DNA from: Sinomonas terrae
Lineage (GTDB): Bacteria > Actinomycetota > Actinomycetes > Actinomycetales > Micrococcaceae
Assembly (NCBI RefSeq): GCF_022539255.1
Contig: NZ_JAKZBV010000001.1
Span: 3,906,001 to 3,970,000, forward strand
Reading direction: 5' to 3'
DNA: 64,000 nt
The position numbers and the translations under genes were made by a program. The notes under the pieces were generated by a model. The model was not told the DNA's origin and did not search any database. It worked only from the letters and a program-made list of their open reading frames with translations. This document shows, piece by piece, positions 34,524 to 43,139 of the stretch. How positions within the stretch are numbered: the stretch's first letter is position 1; each line of letters opens with the position of its first letter.

Positions 34524-34949
34524 TCAGCCTCGCTTGACCTCGATCTTGTTGGAGAGCCGCGCAGGCTTCTGCTCTGGGATCGGGACGCGGATCTCGAGCA
34601 CGCCGTCGGTGTAGGTCGCGGTGACATCGTCGGCAGAGGCCCCTTCGGGAAGCGCAAGCGTGCGGGTGAAGGAGCCGTAGCGGAACTCGGTTCGATAGCC
34701 GCCCTTCTCCTTCTCCTCCTGCCGCTCCTCGCGATGGGCCTCGATGCGGAGCTGGCCTTCCGACACGCTGACGTCCACGTCCGTCTCGGGATCGATCCCG
34801 GGGAGTTCGGCCCGCACGACGAGCTCACCGTCGTCGACCAATTCCTCGACCCTGATCTCGGCCGACGCGACGGGGTCTCCTTCGAACAGTCTCTGGAACA
34901 GCTCAAACGGCGATCGCCGGGAATCGAACCACCTGGTCAGATCTGACAT
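34524..34949 (-). CDS. Hsp20/alpha-crystallin small heat-shock protein
   Basis: 141 aa from the ATG at 34949. The alpha-crystallin domain shows LVVRAELPGIDPETDVDVSV, then GSFTRTLALPEGA and a GVLEIRVPI motif near the end, which is the conserved C-terminal beta strand. The N-terminus (RSPFELFQRLF) is short, as in actinobacterial Hsp18/HspX. It holds unfolded proteins without ATP. It is convergent with the DosR-like gene; in mycobacteria DosR controls hspX, so proximity may be functional. I found no convincing DosR box in the 155 bases upstream. Confidence 0.9.
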   Translation of the reverse strand: MSDLTRWFDSRRSPFELFQRLFEGDPVASAEIRVEELVDDGELVVRAELPGIDPETDVDVSVSEGQLRIEAHREERQEEKEKGGYRTEFRYGSFTRTLALPEGASADDVTATYTDGVLEIRVPIPEQKPARLSNKIEVKRG

Positions 34950-35104
34950 GACGGCATTACCTCTTTCCCTCACTGTTGGAGCCGCCCTCTCGGGCACGGG
35001 CAGTTAACCCGCAGGACACCAGCTTGGGCGAGAGCTCGGGCAATGTTAAGAGGCCAAGTGCTCTAGGAAAGCGCCTCCCGGAATTCGCGCCGGAACCTCC
35101 GCCG

Positions 35105-37951
35105 TCACCCGGTGTTCCGCAGACCCGCGGCGACGCCGTTGATCGTGATTAGCAGCGCACGCTGGAGCCGCTCGTCGATCTCCCGCTCGCCGGGCCGCCC
35201 GGCGTCGGCCGTGCTCTCCCTGATGCGCCGAAGGAGCTCGACCTGCAGATAGCTGATGGGGTCGAGGTACTGGTCGCGGATTTCGAGGGTGCGCTTGAGG
35301 GTCGGCGCTGCCTCGAGCAGGTCCCGCTCCCCCGTCAGACGCTCGACCTCGGCGACGGTCAGCTCGTACTCGTCCCGGATGTCCTCGAAGATGTGGTGCA
35401 GTTCCTTGGGCACGAGCGAGGAGACGTAGTGCGACGCGATCTCGAGATCGGTCTTCGCGAGCGTCATCTCGACATTCGAGATGACGGACTGGAAGAACGG
35501 CCACCGCTCCTGGAGCTCACGCAGTTCGGCGTCCTTCCCGGCCTCCCGCGCGGCGCGCAGACCGGAGCCGACGCCGAACCAGCCCGGGATGATCTGGCGG
35601 GACTGGGTCCAGCCGAACACCCAGGGGATCGCCCGGAGGCCGCCGAGCCCGGCGCCTGAATCGGGGCGCTTCGACGGGCGGGAACCGATGTTCAGCTGCC
35701 CGAGCTGCTCCACGGGAGTCGACGTCACGAAGTACGCCGGCAGGTCCGGATCGTCGATGAGCTTGCGGTACCGCTCGAACGCCGCGTCCGAGATGAGGTC
35801 CATGAGCTCGCCGTAGCGCTCGCGCTCGTCGACGGTCGTGCGCGGGGCGCGGTGCAGTGCCGAGGCGCGCATGACGGCGGCGAGGGAGAGTTCGAGGTTC
35901 TCCCGCGCGAGCTCGGGCAGCGAGTACTTGTCGCTGATGACCTCGCCCTGCTCGGTGAACTTGATCTCGCCCTCGAGCACGCCGTTGGGCTGGGCCATGA
36001 TCGCGTCGTACGTCGGGCCGCCGCCTCGCCCAACCGAGCCACCGCGGCCGTGGAAGAGGCGGAGCCGCACGCCGTGCCGCGCGGCCACATCGCGGAGCTT
36101 GCGCTGCGTCTTGTGGATTTCCCACTGGCTAGTGAGCACGCCGGACTCCTTGTTGGAGTCCGAGTAGCCGAGCATGACCTCCTGCACGTCGCCCCGGAGC
36201 CGGACGATCTCGCGGTAGGCAGGCTCGGAGAGGAGCTGGTCGATGATCTCGGCGGAAGCGCGGAGTTCGTCGACGGTCTCGAGCAGGGGCGCGAAGCCCA
36301 CGTGCGCGTAGGGCGCCTCGCCGAACAGCCGCACGAGGCCGGCCTCGCGGGCGAGCAGCGCAGGCGCGAGAACGTCGTCGGCGCCGCGCGTCATGGACAC
36401 GATGTACGTCTCGATGACGTCAGGACCGTAGACGCGGCGGGCCTGCCGGATCACGCGCATCGTCTCGTACACGCGGGCCGCGTGCCCGGGGAGCTCGACG
36501 GGATGGCCGGACAGAGGACGGCGGCTGCCGAGCTCGAGCGCGAGGACGCGCCTGCGCTCGTTGCGCGGGAGGTCGAGGTAGGGCCGCGAGAGCTCGCCGA
36601 GCGGATCGAGGAGCAGGCCGACTGCCTCGTGGTGGTAGTCCGCGTGCTCGCGGATGTCGACCGTCGCAAGGTGCAGCCCGAACGAGGCGACGACGCGGCG
36701 CACGGTGGCCAGCGCGCCGTCGGCCACCAGCTGTGCCGCGTGCTCGCGGAGGGAACGGTCCAGCACGGCGAGGTCCTCGGCGAGCTGCGAGGTCGCGGCG
36801 TAGTCGCGGCCCGGCTCGTGGGGAGTGGCCGCGGAGATGCGACGGCCCGTGTTGAGGAGCTTCGCCTTGATGCACGTGAGCTTGAGGCGATACGGCTCCT
36901 GTGCGTTGAGCTCGAGCACGCGCTTGTCGAGGCCGGGCAGCTTGGCGAGGTCGGCGTCGATCGATTCGAGCAGCTCCGGCTCGACGCCGGCGATCGCCGC
37001 CGAGTTGGAGAGCACGCTGATGAGCTCGTCGATGAGCTGGACGGCGATGCGGACCGCCTGCTGGCTCTGGAGCGCGAGGATCTCCCGGGTCACCTCGGGC
37101 GTGACGTTGGGGTTGCCGTCCCGGTCGCCGCCGATCCACGAACCGAATCGCAGGGGCGACGACGTCGAAGGCAGGATCGCGCCGTGCTCTGCGAGGAGGC
37201 CTGAGAGCTCGTCGAGCACCTCGGGCAGCGGCCCGCCGAGGATCTGGCCGAGGTAGTAGACGGCGTTGCGGGCCTCGTCGAGGGGCGTGGGGCGGACCTG
37301 CCGCAGCTCGTCGGTTTGCCACATCTGGTCGATGATCTCGGCGAGGCGGCGATCCTGGCGACGGCGGAGCTCGGTTCCCTCGGTCGAGGGCACCGAGAGG
37401 ACCTTCGAGACGGCGCGCAGCTTGTCGAGCACGGACCGCCGGGACGCCTCGGTGGGGTGCGCCGTGAAGACGGGACGGACATCGAGCGACGCCGCGACCT
37501 CCTGGAGGATCTCCGGCCCCGCCTGCTCCGCGATGTCCCGCACCGCAGTCGCGAGCCAGCCCGAGTTCTCCGGGCGCGTTCCGAGCTCCCGCACGCGGTG
37601 CAGCTGCTCTGCGGCGTTCGAAAGGTGGAAGTAGAACGCGAAGGCGCGCACGAGCTCGGTCGCCTCGTCGATCGGCAGAGAGGCGAGGAGCTCGCGGACC
37701 TGCGCTGCGACGTCGGCCGCGTTCCATGGGCCGAGCGCGCCTGCGCCGCCGCGGGCCGCCTCCTTCGACTCCTTCGTGAGGAGCCGGACCTCCTCGACCA
37801 GGCGCAGGAGCTCGGGACCGTGCTGGCGGACGAGCGAGGCGCCGAGGAGCGTGGAGACCCGGCGGACGTCGGCGCGCAGCTCCGCGGCCGGCCCGGGGCC
37901 GGGCCCGTCGGACAGGGACGTCAGGTCATGCTCAGTGTGGGAAAACGGCAT
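35105..37951 (-). CDS. ppc: Phosphoenolpyruvate carboxylase
   Basis: 948 aa from the ATG at 37951 (GGAG 6 bases upstream; an ATG at 37963 is the alternative). It contains the catalytic His region FTAHPTEASRRSVLDKLR and the PEP/bicarbonate motif LFHGRGGSVGRGGGPT. The C-terminus ends in AAGLRNTG, matching the family's conserved RNTG end. It carboxylates PEP to oxaloacetate to refill the TCA cycle. It appears to be transcribed alone, with about 155 bases before hsp20. Confidence 0.95.
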   Translation of the reverse strand: MPFSHTEHDLTSLSDGPGPGPAAELRADVRRVSTLLGASLVRQHGPELLRLVEEVRLLTKESKEAARGGAGALGPWNAADVAAQVRELLASLPIDEATELVRAFAFYFHLSNAAEQLHRVRELGTRPENSGWLATAVRDIAEQAGPEILQEVAASLDVRPVFTAHPTEASRRSVLDKLRAVSKVLSVPSTEGTELRRRQDRRLAEIIDQMWQTDELRQVRPTPLDEARNAVYYLGQILGGPLPEVLDELSGLLAEHGAILPSTSSPLRFGSWIGGDRDGNPNVTPEVTREILALQSQQAVRIAVQLIDELISVLSNSAAIAGVEPELLESIDADLAKLPGLDKRVLELNAQEPYRLKLTCIKAKLLNTGRRISAATPHEPGRDYAATSQLAEDLAVLDRSLREHAAQLVADGALATVRRVVASFGLHLATVDIREHADYHHEAVGLLLDPLGELSRPYLDLPRNERRRVLALELGSRRPLSGHPVELPGHAARVYETMRVIRQARRVYGPDVIETYIVSMTRGADDVLAPALLAREAGLVRLFGEAPYAHVGFAPLLETVDELRASAEIIDQLLSEPAYREIVRLRGDVQEVMLGYSDSNKESGVLTSQWEIHKTQRKLRDVAARHGVRLRLFHGRGGSVGRGGGPTYDAIMAQPNGVLEGEIKFTEQGEVISDKYSLPELARENLELSLAAVMRASALHRAPRTTVDERERYGELMDLISDAAFERYRKLIDDPDLPAYFVTSTPVEQLGQLNIGSRPSKRPDSGAGLGGLRAIPWVFGWTQSRQIIPGWFGVGSGLRAAREAGKDAELRELQERWPFFQSVISNVEMTLAKTDLEIASHYVSSLVPKELHHIFEDIRDEYELTVAEVERLTGERDLLEAAPTLKRTLEIRDQYLDPISYLQVELLRRIRESTADAGRPGEREIDERLQRALLITINGVAAGLRNTG

Positions 37952-38250
37952 GCGGGACTCCATCGGGATCGGGGCTCGTACGCAACGCCGGATACCTTGA
38001 GCCGGAGGACTTTCTCAGCGCCCGAGACTACAGCAGCTAGCTCCGCGCCCGCCCCTGATGTCCGCATGCTGGCACCGGTCCGCAGGTTTGGATCCGCTTA
38101 GGGCGCTCAGGTAGGTTTTCGGGGGCGTGTCCGGGCGCCCGGCTGCTATGGGGATCAACAACTGCAGAGGCATGAATGCGTTTGGTACGCCAGCCTGATC
38201 GCTGCCCTGCGCGGCTCGCACGCCGTGTTCCCCGCTACCCTTAAGCAGTG

Positions 38251-39192
38251 ATGAAATCCCCCCTCCCCGTGCGCGACGGCGTCAACGCGACGCGCCTTCG
38301 CCTGCCGTCGGAGGGGCCTTGGGACACTGCGCTCGACTACATGCTCCACCGCTGGGGGCACATCGACCCTGAGGGAATCCTCCCGAGGTTCGACGACGGC
38401 GAGATCGTCGGGGCGGACGGCGCACCGCTGCACCGGGCTACCCCGCTCGAAGAGCACACGTTCATCTGGTACTACCGGACGCTGCCGCGGGAGGAGCGGC
38501 TCCCTGTCGAGCTGTCCGTCCTCCATCGGGACGAGCACCTCGTCGTCGTCGACAAGCCGCACTTCCTCCCGACGACGCCCGGCGGGACCTACATCCAGGA
38601 GTCGGCCCTCGTCCGGCTCCGCAACGAGCTGGGGCTCCCCGACCTCGTTCCGATGCACCGCCTCGACCGGATGACCGCTGGCGTCCTCCTCTTCGCGGTG
38701 AACCCTGAGACTCGCGGCCGCTATCAGGTGCTGTTCGAGCGGCGCAAGGTGCAGAAGGAGTACGAGTGCGTCTCACGGGTCCGCAACCAGCAGCAATTCC
38801 TCGAGCAGTTCGCGGAACCCATCACGGTTCGAAACCGGATGGTGAAATCGCGGGATTATCTGCTCGCGAGCGTCGCCGAGGGCGAACCCAATGCGGAGAC
38901 GCGTGTCAGCCTCCTCCGGCTGGACCGCTCGTCCGAGCAGCCGCGCGCGCTGTTCCGCCTCGAGCCCCACACCGGCAAGACCCACCAGCTGCGGGTCCAC
39001 ATGGCGGGCCTCGGCGCGGGGATCATGCACGATCCGTTCTACCCGATCCTGCTCGACAAGGCACCTGACGACTTCAGCCGCCCCCTGCAGCTCCTCGCCC
39101 GCGGGGTCCGCTTCCGCGATCCGATCACAGGCCACGAGACCGAATTCCGCAGCCGTCTGGAACTGCAGGAAGCGCCGCCATCCGACGGGTAA
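38251..39192 (+). CDS. RluA-family 23S rRNA/tRNA pseudouridine synthase
   Basis: 313 aa from the ATG at 38251 (a GTG lies immediately before). Catalytic motif HRLDRMTAGVLLF contains the essential Asp. VVDKPHFLPTTPGGTYIQ and HTGKTHQLRVHMAGLGAG are the other RluA-family landmarks. There is no N-terminal S4 domain. It converts specific uridines in RNA to pseudouridine; which site is modified cannot be said. It is divergent from ppc and followed 103 bases later by a macrodomain gene. Confidence 0.88.
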   Translation: MKSPLPVRDGVNATRLRLPSEGPWDTALDYMLHRWGHIDPEGILPRFDDGEIVGADGAPLHRATPLEEHTFIWYYRTLPREERLPVELSVLHRDEHLVVVDKPHFLPTTPGGTYIQESALVRLRNELGLPDLVPMHRLDRMTAGVLLFAVNPETRGRYQVLFERRKVQKEYECVSRVRNQQQFLEQFAEPITVRNRMVKSRDYLLASVAEGEPNAETRVSLLRLDRSSEQPRALFRLEPHTGKTHQLRVHMAGLGAGIMHDPFYPILLDKAPDDFSRPLQLLARGVRFRDPITGHETEFRSRLELQEAPPSDG

Positions 39193-39295
39193 CTTGACTG
39201 GCACTGTCACTGGCTCTACACGAATATTCACTAACCTTGCCGACGCCCGATCCAAGGGCATTGGCTCAATTCCACTTCTGGGCCACACTGGTCCC

Positions 39296-39802
39296 ATGAG
39301 GATCGACATCGTCACCGGCGACATCACGACCCGGCGCGTCGACGCGATTGTGAATGCCGCCAACAGCTCCCTCCTCGGGGGCGGCGGCGTCGACGGCGCC
39401 ATCCACCTCGCGGCAGGACCCGAACTGCTCGAGGCCTGCCAGGAGCTGCGCCGCAAGGACTACCGCGACGGCCTCCCCGTCGGACACGCGGTTGCCACCC
39501 CAGCCTTCCGCCTCCCGGCCCGATGGGTGATCCACACCGTCGGACCCAACTGGCACGCGGGCCAGCGCGACCCCGACCTCCTCCGCTCCGCCTTCTTCGA
39601 AAGTCTCACCCTCGCGGACAGCCTCGGCGCGACCTCCGTCGCCTTCCCCGCGATCTCTGCCGGGATCTACGGGTGGGACCCGCGCGTCGTCGCCCGTACC
39701 GCCGTCGATGCGGTGCGGGAAGCGGACACTCAGACGGTAGAGCTCGTCGAGTTCGTCCTCTTCAGCGAGGACATGGCGGACGTCTTCGTCGCCGCCGCCT
39801 GA
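39296..39802 (+). CDS. Macrodomain protein (O-acetyl-ADP-ribose deacetylase type)
   Basis: 168 aa, a single macrodomain of the MacroD/YmdB class. VDAIVNAANSSLLGGGGVDG forms the ADP-ribose pocket with catalytic Asn/Asp region, and SVAFPAISAGIYGWD forms the phosphate loop. It removes acetyl groups from O-acetyl-ADP-ribose or ADP-ribose from acidic residues. The ATG at 39296 begins MRIDIVTGDIT, as in homologues. It ends 4 bases before the stop of the convergent small gene. Confidence 0.9.
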   Translation: MRIDIVTGDITTRRVDAIVNAANSSLLGGGGVDGAIHLAAGPELLEACQELRRKDYRDGLPVGHAVATPAFRLPARWVIHTVGPNWHAGQRDPDLLRSAFFESLTLADSLGATSVAFPAISAGIYGWDPRVVARTAVDAVREADTQTVELVEFVLFSEDMADVFVAAA

Positions 39803-39806
39803 GACC

Positions 39807-40112
39807 CTAGACCGGCACCCATTTCCCGCGCCGCTGCCGCAGGACGCGTAGCCTGCCCGTCGTCGCCACCTCGTCCACCGCCTCGTGCACCGCGAGAGCC
39901 GACGCCCACGCGGAGGCCGTCTCGTCGTCGTCGGACGCCGCCTCGACCAGGAAGCGCAGTGTGATCTGGGGGACGCCGCGGACGACGTCGAGCTGCGCAG
40001 CCTCGACGAGATGGCGGGACCCGAGCGCTTCCTGGGCCGCCTCCATGACGCGCTCCGGAGGCTGACCGGGGCGGAGCCCTGTGATTTGGAGGACAGCGCG
40101 GTAGCTTGGCAT
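39807..40112 (-). CDS. Conserved hypothetical protein, 101 aa
   Basis: From the ATG at 40112 the product is MPSYRAVLQITGLRPGQPPE followed by helical and beta segments, ending RRGKWVPV. It has no signal peptide, membrane segment or Cys. Alternating hydrophobics suggest a small alpha/beta fold. Its start is only 23 bases from the start of the divergent lysE-type gene, so both are probably leaderless or nearly so. Function unknown. Confidence 0.65.
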   Translation of the reverse strand: MPSYRAVLQITGLRPGQPPERVMEAAQEALGSRHLVEAAQLDVVRGVPQITLRFLVEAASDDDETASAWASALAVHEAVDEVATTGRLRVLRQRRGKWVPV

Positions 40113-40135
40113 GCCGCCCAACGTATCCTGACTCG

Positions 40136-40810
40136 GTGACCCTCCAGAATTCCTTGCTGGGTTTCGCCGCGCTCGCTGCGCTCATCACGGTGATCCCCGG
40201 TACTGACACTGCTCTCGTTCTCCGCTACACCCTGAACCAGGGCCGCCGCCACGCCTACACGGCCGCGCTCGGGATGATCTCCGGCGCCTTCGTGTGGGGC
40301 GTCGCCGCTGCGACGGGGATCTCGGCGCTCCTGACGGTTTCGACCGTCGCCTACGACATCCTCCGGCTGGCCGGCGCGTTCTACATGGTCTGGCTCGCGG
40401 TGGGCTTGTGGCGCGCCTCGCTCAGGAAGCCGGCGCCGGGCACAGTGGACGACGGCGATGGGTCGCCGATCGTGGGCGGCTTCCCTCGTCTGGGCCACGA
40501 GCCGCTCGCCCGCACGTGGGCCAAGGGCCTGGTCTCGAACCTGCTCAATCCGAAGTACGGGATGTTCTGCATCGCGGTCATCCCCCAGTTCCTCGTCCCA
40601 GGCGTTCCGGCCGTGTGGATGGGCCTCATGCTCACTGTGGTCAGCAATGTCGAAGCGGTTGTCTGGTTCATCGCAATAGTCGCCGCGGCCCATTTCTTCC
40701 GAAAGTGGCTCGAAGGGCCGAAGTTCCGGAAGTGGATCGATCGCGTCACCGGAACGGTGCTCGGCGCGTTCGGAGTCGCGGCGGTGCTCGAGACGCGCGT
40801 GGCCGCATGA
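40136..40810 (+). CDS. LysE/RhtB-family amino-acid exporter
   Basis: 224 aa from the GTG at 40136. About six membrane segments. LysE/RhtB landmarks are ITVIPGTDTALVLRYTLNQG near the N-terminus, and LAGAFYMVWLAVGLWR and KGLVSNLLNPKYGMF in the middle. The usual PGP motif is PGT here (IPGTD). It exports amino acids or related metabolites; substrate unknown. A perfect 24-bp-arm hairpin follows 20 bases after the stop. Confidence 0.87.
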   Translation: MTLQNSLLGFAALAALITVIPGTDTALVLRYTLNQGRRHAYTAALGMISGAFVWGVAAATGISALLTVSTVAYDILRLAGAFYMVWLAVGLWRASLRKPAPGTVDDGDGSPIVGGFPRLGHEPLARTWAKGLVSNLLNPKYGMFCIAVIPQFLVPGVPAVWMGLMLTVVSNVEAVVWFIAIVAAAHFFRKWLEGPKFRKWIDRVTGTVLGAFGVAAVLETRVAA

Positions 40811-40830
40811 CCGTCGCTCAGCGGCACAGG

Positions 40831-40886
40831 CGTCCCTCGACGGCATGACCGTCCGGCGTGCGGGACGGTCATGCCGTCGAGGGACG
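40831..40886. terminator. Perfect 24-bp-arm hairpin between the LysE and DUF1684 genes
   Basis: Arms 40831-40854 (starting CGTCCCTCGACGGCATGACC) and 40863-40886 are exact reverse complements around an 8-base loop. GGACGGTC occurs twice more directly after it (40883-40890, 40901-40908). It stands 20 bases after the LysE stop, so it may terminate transcription, but its perfect length is unusual. Confidence 0.75.
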
Positions 40887-40974
40887 GTCGAGTCCTCAGG
40901 GGACGGTCAAACGCTCGAAGAACGCTTCACGTGCGGCCCTTGCAGCCACGGCCGAGCGGGGCCATCGTGGGTTC

Positions 40975-41808
40975 ATGACGGACACTCTTGAGGGTTCCAC
41001 CAACGAAACCGAACAACTCGCCCGCTGGCAGCGCTTCCGCGAGAACCGCAACAACGCCCTGGCCGAAGAGCACGGCTGGCTCACGCTCACGTCCCTCCAA
41101 TGGCTCACCCCCGAGCCGTCGCCGGTCGAACTCGTCCCCGGCCTCTGGTCCACCTCGGAATCCGTAGGGCTCGAGACCGCCGTGCTCACGGCCCACGCGG
41201 AAGACGGCCTCGTCTTCGACGAGGAGGGCGACCCCGTGGACGGGACGTTCAGCGCGCACCTGTCCAACGAGGAATCGCTGAACTGGGTGCGCTACGGGAC
41301 GATCGTCGTCGAACTCGCTATGCGCGGCGGCCGCTACGCCATCCGCACGCGCGACTCCGAATCACCCACGCGGACCGAATTCAGCGGCGTCCCGGTCTTC
41401 GACTTCGACCCGGAGTGGGTCCTCGAAGCCACGTGGGAGCCGTACCCCGAGCCGCGCGAAGTGCCGATCTCGACGGCGAATCCCCTCGTCGACGGCATCC
41501 ACCGTTCGGCGGGCGAGGTCGTGTTCCGGCGGAACGGGCACGAGTATCGGCTCCAGGCCGAGCAGGGCAAGCTCGGCGATCTCACGATCACGTTCCACGA
41601 CGAGACGAACGGCCGCACGACCGAGGACTGGCGCAAGGTCACCACCGCCCGCCCGCGCCCGAACGGCAGCGTCACCCTCGACTTCAACCGGAGCATCAAC
41701 TACCCGAGCGCCTTCACGCCGTACGGGACGTGCCCGATGCCCGTGAGGGACAACTCGCTCGACCTCGCAGTCGAAGCCGGCGAAAAGATGCTCGACGACG
41801 GCGAGTAG
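40975..41808 (+). CDS. DUF1684-domain protein
   Basis: 277 aa from the ATG at 40975 (MTDTLEGSTNETEQLARWQR). The DUF1684 core shows EEHGWLTLTSLQWL, RYAIRTRDSESPTRTEFSG, and VTLDFNRSINYPSAF with YGTCPMP near the end. No signal peptide, so cytoplasmic. The family has no agreed function. The last seven codons including the stop are repeated twice more downstream in the same frame. The gene sits between two hairpins with perfect 24-bp arms. Confidence 0.8.
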   Translation: MTDTLEGSTNETEQLARWQRFRENRNNALAEEHGWLTLTSLQWLTPEPSPVELVPGLWSTSESVGLETAVLTAHAEDGLVFDEEGDPVDGTFSAHLSNEESLNWVRYGTIVVELAMRGGRYAIRTRDSESPTRTEFSGVPVFDFDPEWVLEATWEPYPEPREVPISTANPLVDGIHRSAGEVVFRRNGHEYRLQAEQGKLGDLTITFHDETNGRTTEDWRKVTTARPRPNGSVTLDFNRSINYPSAFTPYGTCPMPVRDNSLDLAVEAGEKMLDDGE

Positions 41809-41850
41809 GCCCTGGACGAGGCCGAGTAGCCGCTGGACGACGGCGAGTAG
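41788..41850 (+). repeat. In-frame 21-bp triplication of the DUF1684 gene's end, each copy ending in TAG
   Basis: Units 41788-41808, 41809-41829 and 41830-41850 read MLDDGE-stop, ALDEAE-stop, PLDDGE-stop in one frame. The first holds the real stop codon; the others are downstream duplicates. Confidence 0.75.
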
Positions 41851-41944
41851 CCGGCCGGGCATCGCCCCCAGCTTGCGCCGTCACTCTCAGCTCGCGCCGC
41901 TCTCAGCTCGCGCCGTCACCCTTGCCTTGCGCCATCACTCTCAG

Positions 41945-41996
41945 CTCGCGCCGTCACCTTTGCAGGGTCCGCACCCTGCAAAGGTGACGGCGCGAG
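41945..41996. repeat. Perfect 24-bp-arm hairpin of the GTGACGGCG repeat family
   Basis: Arms 41945-41968 and 41973-41996 are exact reverse complements around CCGC. The right arm reads ACCCTGCAAAGGTGACGGCG then CGAG, which is the core of the 32-bp and 53-bp arrays. Just before it (41870-41944), degenerate copies of AGCTCGCGCCGTCAC occur about four times. It may also act as a terminator after the DUF1684 gene. Confidence 0.9.
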
Positions 41997-42033
41997 GGAG
42001 AGGAGCGACATGCGGGAACCGCAACGGGATGCG

Positions 42034-42109
42034 GCGGGCGGACCGCGCGACGGCGGGCGGACCGCGCGACGGCGGGCGGACCGCGCGACGGCGGGCGGAC
42101 CCTTCGATG
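42034..42109. repeat. 19-bp tandem repeat, three exact copies plus one diverged
   Basis: GCGGGCGGACCGCGCGACG occurs at 42034, 42053 and 42072, followed by a partly matching copy at 42091. It lies just before the convergent SDR gene's 3' end in a noncoding stretch of about 340 bases (41809-42146) that consists almost wholly of repeats. Confidence 0.85.
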
Positions 42110-42146
42110 GCGGGCAGAGCGGGCAGGGAGAGAAGTTGGGCCGGGG

Positions 42147-42953
42147 CTACTTCGGTGCCATGCGGATCGCGCCGTCAAGCCGGATGGTCTCGCCGTTGAG
42201 CATCGTGTTGTCCACGATGTGGGCCACGAGGTTTGCGTACTCCCCCGGCCGCCCCAGCCGCGCGGGGTGCGGCACCTGCTGGCCGAGCGACGTTTGGGCT
42301 TCCTCAGAGAGCCCGGCCATCATGGGCGTCTCGAAGATCCCCGGGGCGATCGTGACGACGCGGATGAGCGAACGCGCGAGCTCCCGCGCGATGGGAAGTG
42401 TCATCGCGTGCACGGCGCCCTTCGAGGCGGAGTAAGCGGGCTGGCCGATCTGGCCCTCGAACGCGGCCACGGACGCGGTGTTGACGATCACGCCGCGCTC
42501 CGGGCCGCCGAGCTCCGTGCTCACCGGCTCGACTTGCACCATGGCAGCGGCAGCGAGGCGGAGCACGTTGAACGTGCCGAACAGGTTGACCCTCACGACC
42601 CGCTCGAACTGCTCGAGCGGCAGCACCCCGTCCCGCCCGAGCACTTTGCCCGGCGTCGCGATCCCCGCGCAGTTCACGACGATCCGCAGCGGCCCAGGCC
42701 CCGAGGCCTCGGACATCGCGAGGTCGACGGCGGCAGCGACCTGAGCCTCGTCCGTCACGTCCGCGGGGGCGAAGAGGACGGGCGGCCCTCCTCGGCGCGA
42801 TGCACTGAGCTCCTCGGCGAACTCGGCGCCGCGGCTCCCCGGCAGGTCGGCGACGACGACGCCAGCCCCGCCGTCGTGCAGTCGGCGGGCGGTGGCAGCG
42901 CCAAGACCTGACGCACCGCCCGTGACAAGCGCCGTGGCACCAGCGAGATCCAT
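42147..42953 (-). CDS. Short-chain dehydrogenase/reductase (3-hydroxyacyl-CoA dehydrogenase type II-like)
   Basis: 268 aa classical SDR. It has the cofactor motif TGGASGLGAATA at the N-terminus, NCAGIA, and the active site YSASKGAV with Ser in NTASVAAFEG. The C-terminus (PHPARLGRPGEYANLVAHIV) matches the HSD17B10/3-hydroxyacyl-CoA dehydrogenase subgroup. It likely oxidises 3-hydroxyacyl-CoA with NAD+, but SDR substrate calls from sequence are weak. Upstream, an inverted repeat CGGTTA/TAACCG (43000-43019) in an AT-rich patch could be a regulator site shared with the divergent GH76 gene. Confidence 0.82.
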   Translation of the reverse strand: MDLAGATALVTGGASGLGAATARRLHDGGAGVVVADLPGSRGAEFAEELSASRRGGPPVLFAPADVTDEAQVAAAVDLAMSEASGPGPLRIVVNCAGIATPGKVLGRDGVLPLEQFERVVRVNLFGTFNVLRLAAAAMVQVEPVSTELGGPERGVIVNTASVAAFEGQIGQPAYSASKGAVHAMTLPIARELARSLIRVVTIAPGIFETPMMAGLSEEAQTSLGQQVPHPARLGRPGEYANLVAHIVDNTMLNGETIRLDGAIRMAPK

Positions 42954-43139
42954 GGGTCCTCCCGATTCAGAATGAAATCAAGTTCAGCGTGAACGCGTTC
43001 GGTTAATGGTGACTAACCGGCCCCATCCTAACGGTCCGAGTGAGGCCCGTCACGCATGCCTATCAGCTTCTCTCGTCCGGAACTGCTTGCCTCAACTGGA
43101 ACCGGGGCCTCCCGAAGGCCACTGGGCTAGCGTGGTGGG

